Shown: positions 6,718 to 13,528 of the stretch, one piece after another
Layout of the letters: every line of letters starts with the position of its first letter
Position numbering within the stretch: the stretch's first letter is position 1
Assembly (NCBI GenBank): GCA_946477505.1
Contig: CAMKYP010000045.1
Span: forward strand, 1-14,501
Reading direction: 5' to 3'
Source: an uncultured Dechloromonas sp.
GTDB taxonomy: Bacteria; Pseudomonadota; Gammaproteobacteria; Burkholderiales; Rhodocyclaceae
DNA length: 14,501 bases
Position numbers and translations under genes: made by a program
The notes under the pieces: generated by a model
The model's database searches: none
The model's input: the letters and a program-made list of their open reading frames with translations, nothing else
Told to the model about the DNA's origin: nothing

Positions 6718-6724
6718 ATTGATC

Positions 6725-7822
6725 ATGTCCCACCTTCTCATCAAACGTCTCCCCGGCGCCCTGCTCTCGATGCTCATTTCGATGGCGACGATGCCTGTCC
6801 TTGCGGCCCAACCCGCTGTTGGAACGGTCGAAGTGGTCGCCGAATTACCCATCCGCCCCGGCAACGTAACCGCAACGCGCGACGGTCGGGTCTTTTCGAC
6901 TGTTCACCCGTTCGACAAACCATCCGGGATTCAACTCATGGAGGTCATCTCTCCCGATAACTATCGCCCATGGCCGCATGCGGATTATCAAAGCAACACG
7001 GAGAACCGTTCCGACGAACGGATGGATTCTCCCCTGGGCATAGCGCAAGACACCAAGGGACGCCTGTGGGTCACCGACATGGGGCTAAATCTTGGCAAGA
7101 CCCGCCTTTGGGCATTCGATATCGCTAGCGGCGATCTGGTGCACAAGATCGAACTTCCGGCTGACATCGCTCCCAAGGGTTCTGTCGTTCAGGATCTTGC
7201 GGTCGACGCCGAACGCGGTTGGGTTTACTTGGCCGATATTGCTCCCCCTGCGCTGATCGCTGTAGAAATCTCCACTGGCAAGGCACATCGCTTCTCTGGT
7301 CACACCGCGCTGCAAGCCGACCCCAAGGCTGTCATGCATATCGACGGAACACCGACCCAATTCGGTGGCAAACCGGCTAGCGTCGGGGTCAACCCGCTGA
7401 CACTTTCGAAAGACGGACAGACTCTCTATTTTGGCGCAATGACAGGCCTGACCTGGTATTCCGTGCCGACCCGCCATTTGCGTAGCGGCGATGACAAAGC
7501 GATTTCCGCTGCCATCCGCATTGTTGGCAAGAAACCCGTTTCCGATGGTGTCGCGACCGACGATGCAGGGAATCACTTCTTCACAAACCTGAACGACGGC
7601 GGGATCGACTGGCTGGATCGCAAGGGAAAACTTCGCCCGCTGGTCCGCGATGCCCGAATGTCATGGCCGGACAACGCCCAGTTCGGCCCCCAGTCCTGGC
7701 TTTACATTGCTGTCAACCAGTTGCACCGGACCAGCATTTTCACTGGCGACGACGACATCGGCAAGCCGCCCTACCGCGTCATGCGCGTGTGGACCGGCAC
7801 GGTCGGCAACCAGCGCAAGTAA
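6725..7822 (+). CDS. Exported major royal jelly / yellow-family protein (dopachrome-tautomerase-related beta-propeller)
   Basis: A 365-residue secreted protein. A Sec signal peptide covers about 1-27, hydrophobic in the middle and ending MPVLA before AQPAVG. The mature chain follows the MRJP/yellow pattern of a six-bladed propeller: GRVFSTVHPFD near 57, ERMDSPLGIAQDTKGRLWVTDMG near 98-120, VQDLAVDAERGWVYLADI near 155, GVNPLTLSKDGQTLYFGAMTG near 223, SDGVATDDAGNHFFTNL near 276 and WPDNAQFGPQSWLYIAVNQLHR near 317. Insect relatives are linked to melanin and dopachrome chemistry, and bacterial ones are hardly characterised. It is divergent from a LysR gene and is followed after 16 bp by glyoxalase I, so it leads a probable three-gene operon. 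Confidence 0.86.
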   Translation: MSHLLIKRLPGALLSMLISMATMPVLAAQPAVGTVEVVAELPIRPGNVTATRDGRVFSTVHPFDKPSGIQLMEVISPDNYRPWPHADYQSNTENRSDERMDSPLGIAQDTKGRLWVTDMGLNLGKTRLWAFDIASGDLVHKIELPADIAPKGSVVQDLAVDAERGWVYLADIAPPALIAVEISTGKAHRFSGHTALQADPKAVMHIDGTPTQFGGKPASVGVNPLTLSKDGQTLYFGAMTGLTWYSVPTRHLRSGDDKAISAAIRIVGKKPVSDGVATDDAGNHFFTNLNDGGIDWLDRKGKLRPLVRDARMSWPDNAQFGPQSWLYIAVNQLHRTSIFTGDDDIGKPPYRVMRVWTGTVGNQRK

Positions 7823-7838
7823 TCATCCGGAGAAGGCC

Positions 7839-8258
7839 ATGAAATACCTACATACCATGGTGCGCGTCACCGACCTGCAGCCTTCGCTGGCCTTCTACCG
7901 CGATGCCCTCGGGCTGGAAGTCCTGAGCATCCGCGACTTCCCGGGCGGACGCTACACGCTCGCCTTCCTGGCCGCACCAGGCAACCCGGAGGCGCAGATC
8001 GAACTGACCCACAACTGGGACCCGGAGACTTATAACGGGGGGCGCAATTTCGGGCACATCGCTTATGAGGTGCCCGACATCTACGCCGCCTGCGAGCGCC
8101 TGGTTGCCCACGGCGTGACCATCAACCGCCCGCCGCGCGACGGCTTCATGGCTTTCGTGCGGTCGCCGGACGGCATCTCGATCGAACTGCTGCAGGCAGG
8201 CGCAGCGCTGCCTCCGCGCGCCCCCTGGATCGACATGCCCAATCAGGGCCAATGGTAA
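7839..8258 (+). CDS. gloA: Glyoxalase I (lactoylglutathione lyase)
   Basis: A 139-residue member of the vicinal-oxygen-chelate superfamily, close to E. coli GloA in length and sequence (LHTMVRVTDLQPS at 4-16, IELTHNW at 54-60, FGHIAYEV at 71-78, DGISIELLQ at 111-119). The four metal ligands are present: H5, E55, H73 and E116. It isomerises the glutathione hemithioacetal of methylglyoxal, and possibly related glutathione adducts, in the cytoplasm. GGAG at 7829-7832 is six bases from the ATG. The open frame extends left to 7650, but that part overlaps the previous gene. Position 16 bp after the MRJP gene and immediately before a 2OG oxygenase suggests co-transcription. It need not be the cell's only glyoxalase. 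Confidence 0.93.
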   Translation: MKYLHTMVRVTDLQPSLAFYRDALGLEVLSIRDFPGGRYTLAFLAAPGNPEAQIELTHNWDPETYNGGRNFGHIAYEVPDIYAACERLVAHGVTINRPPRDGFMAFVRSPDGISIELLQAGAALPPRAPWIDMPNQGQW

Positions 8259-8269
8259 GGAAAGGAAAG
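8257..8269 (+). promoter_or_regulatory. Ribosome binding site deciding the 2OG-oxygenase start
   Basis: AAGGAAAGGAAAG lies just before the ATG at 8273, with GGA at 8264-8266 six bases upstream. An earlier in-frame ATG at 8252 overlaps the gloA stop codon but has no ribosome site of its own, so 8273 is preferred. Confidence 0.6.
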
Positions 8270-8272
8270 CTC

Positions 8273-9091
8273 ATGTCTCGCTCCGCCCCCGGCGACTGGC
8301 CGGAAACCCGCGTTGTCGCCCGCCTGCCCGGTTCCCTGCCGATGGGTGGGGTCGTGCAGGGCACCCCGGTACACGCCTTTGCCGCCCCGCCTGCCAGCCA
8401 CGCCTGGCCCGTCGACGCCGGAGTCGCCCCGCAGCGGCACGATATCGATCTGGGCGGCCTGACCGCTTTCGTCATCGACGATGTCGTCACGGCCGGCGAA
8501 GCCGATAGCCTGATCGCCGCCAGCGAACACTTCGGCTTCCGCGACGAGGCGCCGGGTATCGCCACGCCGCCCGGCATGCGCATGAACATGTCTGTGCACT
8601 GGCTTGCCGACGACGGCCTGCTGACGACCCTGTTCAGGCGCATCGCCCACCTGCTGCCCGAATACGTCGATGGCGCGCGCATCCACCCGCACTTGAGCCG
8701 GCGCCTCAATGTCTATCGCTATCGCCAGGGCGACACGTTCAACCTGCATGTCGATGGCGATTGGCCGGGCTATGGCCTGTCGGACGACCGACGGGAGATG
8801 GTCGAGTGGCCGGGCGTCCGCTCCCGGCTGAGCATGCTGCTCTACCTGAATGGCGCCGACGATGGTATCGAAGGCGGCAACACTCGCCTCTATCAACACG
8901 ACCGGCGCTTCGTGGATATTTCGCCCAGGAAGGGATCGGCGCTCTTTTTCCGGCACGGCATGGGCCCCGGCTCGGTACTCCACGAAGGCCGTCCGGTCGT
9001 CGGTCCTTTGGCAAAGTACGTCGTTCGCATCAACGTGATGTACGAGAACGGACCGGACACGAGCGCCTGGGCGATGCACAGGCTCGACTGA
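8273..9091 (+). CDS. Prolyl 4-hydroxylase-like 2OG-Fe(II) oxygenase
   Basis: A 272-residue protein. After about 60 residues of Pro/Gly/Ala-rich leader, a dioxygenase fold runs to the end. The iron ligands are visible as HVD at 159-161 and H237 in VLHEGRPV; K248 or R252 (AKYVVR) would bind the 2-oxoglutarate carboxylate. RLNVYRYRQGDTFNLHVD and LSMLLYLN followed by GGNTRLY are the standard core strands of prolyl-4-hydroxylase alpha-type domains. Members hydroxylate protein side chains or small molecules, and nothing here fixes the substrate. It follows gloA by 14 bp and is convergent with the iclR-type gene, whose stop is 14 bp away. An ATG at 8252 would add seven residues. Confidence 0.88.
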   Translation: MSRSAPGDWPETRVVARLPGSLPMGGVVQGTPVHAFAAPPASHAWPVDAGVAPQRHDIDLGGLTAFVIDDVVTAGEADSLIAASEHFGFRDEAPGIATPPGMRMNMSVHWLADDGLLTTLFRRIAHLLPEYVDGARIHPHLSRRLNVYRYRQGDTFNLHVDGDWPGYGLSDDRREMVEWPGVRSRLSMLLYLNGADDGIEGGNTRLYQHDRRFVDISPRKGSALFFRHGMGPGSVLHEGRPVVGPLAKYVVRINVMYENGPDTSAWAMHRLD

Positions 9092-9105
9092 GGTGGCGTC
9101 TCTTC

Positions 9106-9927
9106 CTAGAGCAAGGAAGCGGTAATCTCGTCGGCGATACGCCTTACCGCGGCAATCATCGACGCCTGCTGGCGTGGCCCGCCCTCGTAGAGCGAGGTGA
9201 CCATGGAAATCCCCACGGAGGCCAGCGGGAATCCTTGACGGTCGAGCAAGGGCGCAGCAATGCAGGAAACCTGCGGGTTGTTTTCCGCGTCATCGAAAGC
9301 AACCCGCTCCTCCAGAACGCGGTCGAGCTCACGACGCAACTGTTTTGCCGAGGTAATGGTCTTCTCCGTCAGACGGCGAAAATGCATCTGGGCGATGAGC
9401 CTTTCCTGTTCGGCTGGCGACATGTGGGCCAGGATGGCCTTGCCGACCGCGGTGCAGTAGAGCGGCTCCCAGTCGCCGGCGGTCTGACGCACGGAAACGA
9501 CGCTGTCGCTGGGCATGACTTCGATGAGAATTGCCCGGTCGTCCTCGACGATCGCCAGGTGCGAGGTCTGGCCGGTCATTTCCGATAGCCGGCGCAGATA
9601 GGGCCGGGCGATGTCGACCAGCGCCTTGGGCTGGCGCAGACTCTTGGCCCAGTATTCAATGCGCGCACCGACCGTGTAGGTCTTGTCCAGCGGATTCTTC
9701 TGGGCCAGGCCATGGCGCTCCAGCGTATTGAGAAAACGCAAGGCCGAACTCTTGTCGATATCGAACTCACGCGCCACATCGACAATGCGGATCGGTTCAT
9801 CGGAATCGATCAGGAATTCGAAAATGTTCAGCCCCTTGTCGAAGGAGCCGATGATGGCATTGGCGCCGGGTTTCACCGGCGCGGCTTCGCCGGCATGGGG
9901 CACGGCGTGAGTCATGAGGGCGGACAT
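9106..9927 (-). CDS. IclR-family transcriptional regulator
   Basis: A 273-residue regulator, typical in length. The winged helix-turn-helix lies at about 28-88 (GLNIFEFLIDSDEPIRIVDV, then DKSSALRFLNTLERHGL). The effector domain includes the family hallmarks TAVGKAILAHM, an FDDAENNPQVSCIAAPL stretch around 215-231 and VGISMV. The frame continues upstream to 10140, but residues encoded there are Pro/Arg-rich non-homologous sequence and overlap the terminator, so the ATG at 9927 was chosen; an ATG at 9915 is also possible. No good Shine-Dalgarno site is visible. It lies downstream of the Liv-type operon on the same strand but behind that operon's terminator, so it is transcribed separately. It is a natural candidate to control that operon. 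Confidence 0.92.
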   Translation of the reverse strand: MSALMTHAVPHAGEAAPVKPGANAIIGSFDKGLNIFEFLIDSDEPIRIVDVAREFDIDKSSALRFLNTLERHGLAQKNPLDKTYTVGARIEYWAKSLRQPKALVDIARPYLRRLSEMTGQTSHLAIVEDDRAILIEVMPSDSVVSVRQTAGDWEPLYCTAVGKAILAHMSPAEQERLIAQMHFRRLTEKTITSAKQLRRELDRVLEERVAFDDAENNPQVSCIAAPLLDRQGFPLASVGISMVTSLYEGGPRQQASMIAAVRRIADEITASLL

Positions 9928-9977
9928 GGGCAAATCAACAATCGGTTGCGGCGGTGGCAGGGCGTTCGGAGAGTTTG

Positions 9978-10005
9978 ATTTTAACTGACATCGCTGACAT
10001 GCCAC
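9978..10005 (-). promoter_or_regulatory. Predicted promoter of the iclR-type gene, with internal direct repeats
   Basis: On the minus strand, a -35-like GTGGCA (10005-10000, four of six matches) and a -10 TAAAAT (9983-9978, five of six) are separated by 16 bases. Transcription would start near 9971, giving a leader of about 44 bases. Two copies of CTGACAT (plus strand 9985-9991 and 9994-10000) fill the spacer, with a nine-base period, and could be a regulator site. Confidence 0.4.
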
Positions 10006-10008
10006 GGC

Positions 10009-10037
10009 AAAAAGCCCACCCGCGGACGCGGGCGGGC
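10009..10037 (-). terminator. Rho-independent terminator of the Liv/OpuAC/RidA operon
   Basis: Read on the minus strand, an 11-bp GC-rich stem (GCCCGCCCGCG with CGCGGGTGGGC, one G-U pair in RNA, very short loop so the top pairs may open) is followed directly by TTTTT. It begins 12 bases after the RidA-like stop codon. The T-run exists only in this direction, so it ends the leftward transcript. Confidence 0.85.
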
Positions 10038-10049
10038 AGGATGCCGGCA

Positions 10050-10526
10050 TTACGCCGGGGCATCGTTGATTTCGGCGAGGAACCCAAGCATCACCGGCGA
10101 ATCGAGCGGCATCACCATGTGGCCGAGCGCGGTACGGCAATGCGCCACGCCGAGCACCTTGGTGAGCAGTTCGGAGGCGCCGTTGAGGACATGCGGGATG
10201 TCCTTGAAATCCATGGCGCAGCCGACATGGCCGTCGAGACGGACCAGCCGCACCCTGGCCAAGTCGCCGCCGGCGGCTTCCTTCAGCTGGGCCAGCCCGG
10301 CCAGCGCCGCCAGGCGCGCGGCATCGACCGCCTGCTCGGTGCTCACTTCGGCGCCGACGCGGCCGGTGTAGGCCAGCTTGCCGTCGCGCCAGGGAAACTG
10401 GAACGAGGTGGTGACCAGATTGCCGGTGCGCGCCCAGGACACGTACATGCCGACGCCGGGATGAGCCGGCAACAAGCTGTAGCCGAGCGCGGCCAGACGG
10501 GTTTCGGGGTGATTTTCGGGGTACAT
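10050..10526 (-). CDS. RidA/YjgF-YER057c-UK114 family protein
   Basis: A 158-residue protein of the Rid family. It has TGNLVTTSFQFPWRDGKLAYTGRVG around 34-58, the helix STEQAVDAARLAALAGLAQLKEAAG and VRLVRLDGHVGCAMDF. R131 in CRTALGHMVMP occupies the place of the conserved arginine that binds carboxylates in RidA. RidA itself hydrolyses reactive imine/enamine intermediates of amino-acid metabolism. This longer, divergent form resembles the Rid subgroups often found beside catabolic operons, whose substrates are mostly unknown. AAGGAGA about seven bases before the ATG gives a strong start. It is the last gene of the leftward operon, 26 bp after the OpuAC-type gene and 12 bp before the terminator. 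Confidence 0.85.
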   Translation of the reverse strand: MYPENHPETRLAALGYSLLPAHPGVGMYVSWARTGNLVTTSFQFPWRDGKLAYTGRVGAEVSTEQAVDAARLAALAGLAQLKEAAGGDLARVRLVRLDGHVGCAMDFKDIPHVLNGASELLTKVLGVAHCRTALGHMVMPLDSPVMLGFLAEINDAPA

Positions 10527-10552
10527 CGATTGTCTCCTTGTTTGAATTGTTT

Positions 10553-11443
10553 TCAGCCTCGCCAGCCGGCGACGATGCTCGGATTGCGTTCCATCCAGTC
10601 GGCCGCCGCCGCCATCGGACTGAGCTTGCGGACGTTGATCAGGTAATCGAGCTCGGTCATCGCCGCATTGCCCAACGTCACCCGGCGCAGGCTGGCCAGC
10701 GCGCTGGCTGGCAGCAGGTGGCGGGCATCGTTGCGGATGAGCAGCGTCGCCTGATCCTTGCCGCGCAACAGCCCTTTCGGCTCGGCCAGTTCGCGGATCT
10801 TGTAGCGGTGGTGCAAATGCTGCGGCTGCCAGAGCGGCACGACCACCCAGCGTTTTTCGGCGACCGCGCTTTCGAAGGCCTGCTCCATATCGGCCTGGGT
10901 GCCGTTGCGGAACTCGTAACCGAGCGCGTCGAGGCCGTATTCCTTGACGATCTCGCGGGAAAAGCGGCTGATCCCCGCCCCCGGCGCGATGCCCTGGATC
11001 AGCTTGGTCATCCGGGCGACGACTTCCGGCTTTTTCAGATCGGCAACGGCCGACACTTCGCTGGCCGGTACGTAATCCGGCACCCCCCACAGCGTGTACG
11101 GCTCGTACAGCACGGTCAGCTTTTCGACTTCCGAGGCCATCGGCGCCAGATAGCCGCCGTGGCTGCCCGGTAGCCACGCCGAGGCGAGCAGGTCGACCTC
11201 GCCCTTGCCGAGCATTTCGAACATCTTTTCGTGCGGTGCTTCCTTGACCTCGGTTTCGATGCCCTGCGCCGCCAGCAGCTGGCGGACGATGGAGCCGCTG
11301 GCAGCATGGAAAGATAGCGCGATCTGGCCGACGACCGGCTTGCGTTTGGCCGGGGCGGACCGGGCCATGCTGCCGCAGCCGGAGGCGGTAGCGGCAATGA
11401 CGCCGGCGGAAGCGGCGAGAAAATGACGACGATTGGGATTCAT
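10553..11443 (-). CDS. Glycine betaine/OpuAC-type ABC substrate-binding lipoprotein, probably Tat-exported
   Basis: A 296-residue binding protein. The N-terminus NRRHFLAASAGV resembles a twin-arginine signal and is followed by a hydrophobic stretch and ASGC at about 20-23, a plausible lipobox; the mature protein would be anchored on the periplasmic side. The body matches the OpuAC/ProX-like fold: QIALSFHAASGSIV, then KMFEMLGKGEVDLLASAWLPGSHG, then GAGISRFSREIV, and VVPLWQPQHLHHRY, a tryptophan-containing segment that supplies aromatic residues for cationic ligands in relatives. AAGGAG before the ATG is well placed. No betaine-type ATPase or permease is in the window, so its partner is elsewhere or it acts with the Liv-type system upstream. 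Betaine, choline, carnitine or other quaternary amines are possible ligands. Confidence 0.87.
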   Translation of the reverse strand: MNPNRRHFLAASAGVIAATASGCGSMARSAPAKRKPVVGQIALSFHAASGSIVRQLLAAQGIETEVKEAPHEKMFEMLGKGEVDLLASAWLPGSHGGYLAPMASEVEKLTVLYEPYTLWGVPDYVPASEVSAVADLKKPEVVARMTKLIQGIAPGAGISRFSREIVKEYGLDALGYEFRNGTQADMEQAFESAVAEKRWVVVPLWQPQHLHHRYKIRELAEPKGLLRGKDQATLLIRNDARHLLPASALASLRRVTLGNAAMTELDYLINVRKLSPMAAAADWMERNPSIVAGWRG

Positions 11444-11474
11444 GGTGTGCTCCTTGGGGAAATGGCGACCGGCT

Positions 11475-12041
11475 TCAGGCCAGCGCCTTGTAAAGTTCGC
11501 GCAGCAAGGCCGGATGGGCCGGCCAGGCAGGAATGGTGATCAGCTTGCCGTCGACGCAGACGCCGTCGAGCGGGGTTTCCACCCATGTGCCGCCGGCCTG
11601 CTCGACCTCGGGCCGGCAAGCCGGGTAGGCCGTGGCCCGCCGGCCGCGCACGACGCCGGTCGCGGTCAACAACTGCACGCCGTGGCAAATCGCCGCGATG
11701 ATCTTGTCGGCCGCGATGAAATGCGCCACCAGCGCCTGTACCGCCGGGTCCAGCCGCTGGTACTCGGCAGCCCGGCCGCCGGGAATGAGCAGCGCGTCGT
11801 AGCCGGCCGGGTCGAGGCCGGCAAAATCATGGGTCAGCGTGAAGCGGTGGCCCTGGGTTTCGGTATAAGTCTGGTAGCCGCCGAAATCATGCACGGCGGT
11901 GGCGATGCTCTGCCCCGCCGCCTTGCCCGGACACACGGCATGGACCGCGTGCCCTTGGGCGAGCAGGGCCTGGAAGGGGACCATGACCTCGTAGTCTTCC
12001 GAAAAATCGCCGACCAGCAGCAGGATGCGTTTCATCGACAT
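11475..12041 (-). CDS. DJ-1/PfpI family protein
   Basis: A 188-residue flavodoxin-like protein of the DJ-1/PfpI class. RILLLVGDFSEDYEVMVPFQAL carries the conserved acid E18 or E15, DALLIPGGRAAEY is the central loop, and AAICHGVQLL gives the nucleophile-elbow C119 with neighbouring H120. These are the residues used by members acting as glyoxalase III/deglycases, amidases or isonitrile hydratases; which of these applies here is unknown. AGGAG precedes two in-frame ATGs, at 12041 (four bases away) and 12035 (ten bases away), so the start is uncertain by two residues. The gene sits 26 bp after livF and 31 bp before the OpuAC-type gene in the same operon. Confidence 0.87.
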   Translation of the reverse strand: MSMKRILLLVGDFSEDYEVMVPFQALLAQGHAVHAVCPGKAAGQSIATAVHDFGGYQTYTETQGHRFTLTHDFAGLDPAGYDALLIPGGRAAEYQRLDPAVQALVAHFIAADKIIAAICHGVQLLTATGVVRGRRATAYPACRPEVEQAGGTWVETPLDGVCVDGKLITIPAWPAHPALLRELYKALA

Positions 12042-12067
12042 CGTTCTCCTTTCAAAAATGGGCAGCC

Positions 12068-12775
12068 TCAGTGGCCGACCCCGAGGTAGCGTTCCTGCAA
12101 CTCGGCATTGGCGGCGAATTCGCACGACGGCAGATCGAGCACGATCTCGCCCGACACCATCACCAGCATGCGTTCCGACAGCGCGACGGCAAGCCGGAAA
12201 TTCTGCTCGACGACGAGCAGCGACATCCCTTCTTCGTCGACCAGCCGGCGCAAGACCCCCTGCAACTGCTCGACGACCAGCGGCGACAAGCCTTCCGACG
12301 GTTCATCGAGAACCAGCAGGCTGGGGTTGAGCAGCAGGGCGCGGCCGATCGCCAGCATCTGCTGTTCGCCGCCCGACAACTGGTTGCCGCGGTTCTGCCG
12401 ACGCTCGGCGAGGCGGGGAAAGGTGTCGTACACCCGCTCCACCGTCCACGCGCCGGGCCGGATGCCGGCGGTCAGCGTGAAATGCTCGTGCACCGAGAGC
12501 GAGGGAAAAACCCGCCGCCCCTGCGGCACCAGCGCCACGCCCAGGCGAGCCATTTCGAAAGGCTGCGCCCCGGCCACCTCGCTGCCTTCGAAGCGGATCG
12601 AGCCTTCGACGCGGTCGACCATGCCGAACAGCGATTTGCACAGCGTTGTCTTGCCGACGCCGTTGCGCCCGACGATGGCCAACGCCTCGTTGCCGATGCT
12701 GAAATCGATGCCGTGCAAAATCGGCATGCCGCCTAGCCAGGCGGTGACGTTATCGAACTTGAGCAGTGCCTCCAT
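12068..12775 (-). CDS. livF: Branched-chain amino acid-type ABC transporter ATPase LivF
   Basis: A 235-residue ABC ATPase of the LivF type. The Walker A is GRNGVGKTT at 36-44, Q85 is the Q-loop, LSGGE at 133-137 is the signature, and LLVLDE at 153-158 is the Walker B, followed by the H-loop region. RRVFPSLSVHEHF at about 87-99 is typical of LivF proteins. It pairs with LivG to energise uptake through Liv-type permeases, which must lie outside the window. Its ATG overlaps the livG stop (TGATG), implying translational coupling; GGGAGAGG within livG serves as ribosome site. Liv-type systems also carry urea, amides and aromatic acids, so the substrate is not fixed by this gene. Confidence 0.93.
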   Translation of the reverse strand: MEALLKFDNVTAWLGGMPILHGIDFSIGNEALAIVGRNGVGKTTLCKSLFGMVDRVEGSIRFEGSEVAGAQPFEMARLGVALVPQGRRVFPSLSVHEHFTLTAGIRPGAWTVERVYDTFPRLAERRQNRGNQLSGGEQQMLAIGRALLLNPSLLVLDEPSEGLSPLVVEQLQGVLRRLVDEEGMSLLVVEQNFRLAVALSERMLVMVSGEIVLDLPSCEFAANAELQERYLGVGH

Positions 12776-13518
12776 CAGCCCTCTCCCAGATAAATCTTGC
12801 GCACCAGCGGATTGACGCGGATTTCGTCCGGCTTGCCGGAAGCGACGATTTCGCCATCCTTCATCACCGTCACTTCGTCGGCGACCTGCAAGGCAACGTC
12901 CATGTCATGCTCGATCATGATCAACGTGATGTCGCGCGACAGGTTGCGGATCAATTCCAGCAGCAGCGGTCGCTCGGCCGGACTCAGCCCGGCCGCCGGC
13001 TCGTCGAGCAGCAGCAGGCGCGGCGACTGCATCAGCGCCATGCCCAGTTCGAGCTGGCGCTGCTCGCCGTGCGACAGTTCGGCCACCGGCCGGTGCACGC
13101 TGTGCTCCAGCCCGACCGCCGCCAGCACCTGGCGCACCTGGCGCGCTCCCTCGTCGAAACGGTTCGGCCGCAGCACGCCGAAACGGCCGGGCCGGCTGCC
13201 GCGCCAGGCAACGCTCAGGTTCTGTTCGATGCTGATGCCCTTGAACAGCGACGAGGTCTGGTAGGTGCGGGCAATGCCCAGGCGCGCCCGGCGATGCGCC
13301 GGCAGCGCCGTGACATCCGCGCCGTGAAAGACGATGCGCCCGGCGCTGGGCGGAAAATCGCCGGCGATGATATTGAACAGCGTCGTCTTGCCGGCACCGT
13401 TGGTGCCGAGCAAAACCCGCCGCTCCCCGGGGGCGATCCGCAAATCGACGCCGGCAATGGCGCGCAAGGCGCCAAAGCGGCGTTCGACCGCGTCGACATG
13501 CAGTGCCAACACGCTCAT
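12775..13518 (-). CDS. livG: Branched-chain amino acid-type ABC transporter ATPase LivG
   Basis: A 247-residue ABC ATPase with Walker A GTNGAGKTT at 38-46, Q87 as Q-loop, signature LSHGE at 148-152, Walker B LLLLDE at 168-173 and EHDMDVAL with the switch histidine near 203. The signature has His in place of the first Gly, a common variation in LivG proteins. The C-terminal ending around VRKIYLGEG is the normal LivG tail. It starts 10 bp after the stop of the binding-protein gene and overlaps livF by one base, so the three are surely co-transcribed. The ribosome site is weak (GAGCGG), suggesting coupling to the gene upstream. The substrate class is defined by the binding protein, not by this subunit. 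Confidence 0.93.
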   Translation of the reverse strand: MSVLALHVDAVERRFGALRAIAGVDLRIAPGERRVLLGTNGAGKTTLFNIIAGDFPPSAGRIVFHGADVTALPAHRRARLGIARTYQTSSLFKGISIEQNLSVAWRGSRPGRFGVLRPNRFDEGARQVRQVLAAVGLEHSVHRPVAELSHGEQRQLELGMALMQSPRLLLLDEPAAGLSPAERPLLLELIRNLSRDITLIMIEHDMDVALQVADEVTVMKDGEIVASGKPDEIRVNPLVRKIYLGEG

Positions 13519-13528
13519 GCCGCGCCGC

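Larger units (their letters stand above)
6634..6724. promoter_or_regulatory. AT-rich divergent control region between lysR-type gene and MRJP operon
   Basis: This gap is strikingly AT-rich: 6641-6700 has 14 G/C in 60 bases. It contains a perfect 10-base palindrome TTTAATTAAA at 6637-6646, three bases upstream of the LysR-protein ATG, and an ATAT-TT-ATAT dyad at 6664-6673. LysR proteins bind AT-rich dyads of the T-N11-A kind in such divergent gaps, so both are operator candidates, but AT-rich DNA produces such matches by chance. A weak plus-strand promoter, GTAATT (6647-6652) and TATATG (6669-6674) with a 16-base spacer, would suit an activator-dependent gene. Confidence 0.55.

Noticed and set aside
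8243..9079. 278-codon minus-strand open frame opposite the 2OG oxygenase gene
   Set aside because: The plus-strand frame has the iron-binding HxD...H motif and a ribosome site; the antisense frame has no recognisable domain.
9102..9119. Short CTTCC/GGAAG inverted repeat at the stop of the iclR-type gene as a bidirectional terminator
   Set aside because: The stem is only five bases, there is no T-run, and it overlaps coding sequence.
9928..10140. 71-residue N-terminal extension of the IclR protein
   Set aside because: It would run through the operon terminator, the predicted promoter and the 3' end of the RidA gene, and the residues are unlike IclR proteins.
10050..11177. 375-codon minus-strand frame fusing the RidA-like protein to upstream sequence
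   Set aside because: The upstream part is the wrong frame of the OpuAC-type gene; the real start at 10526 has a strong ribosome site.
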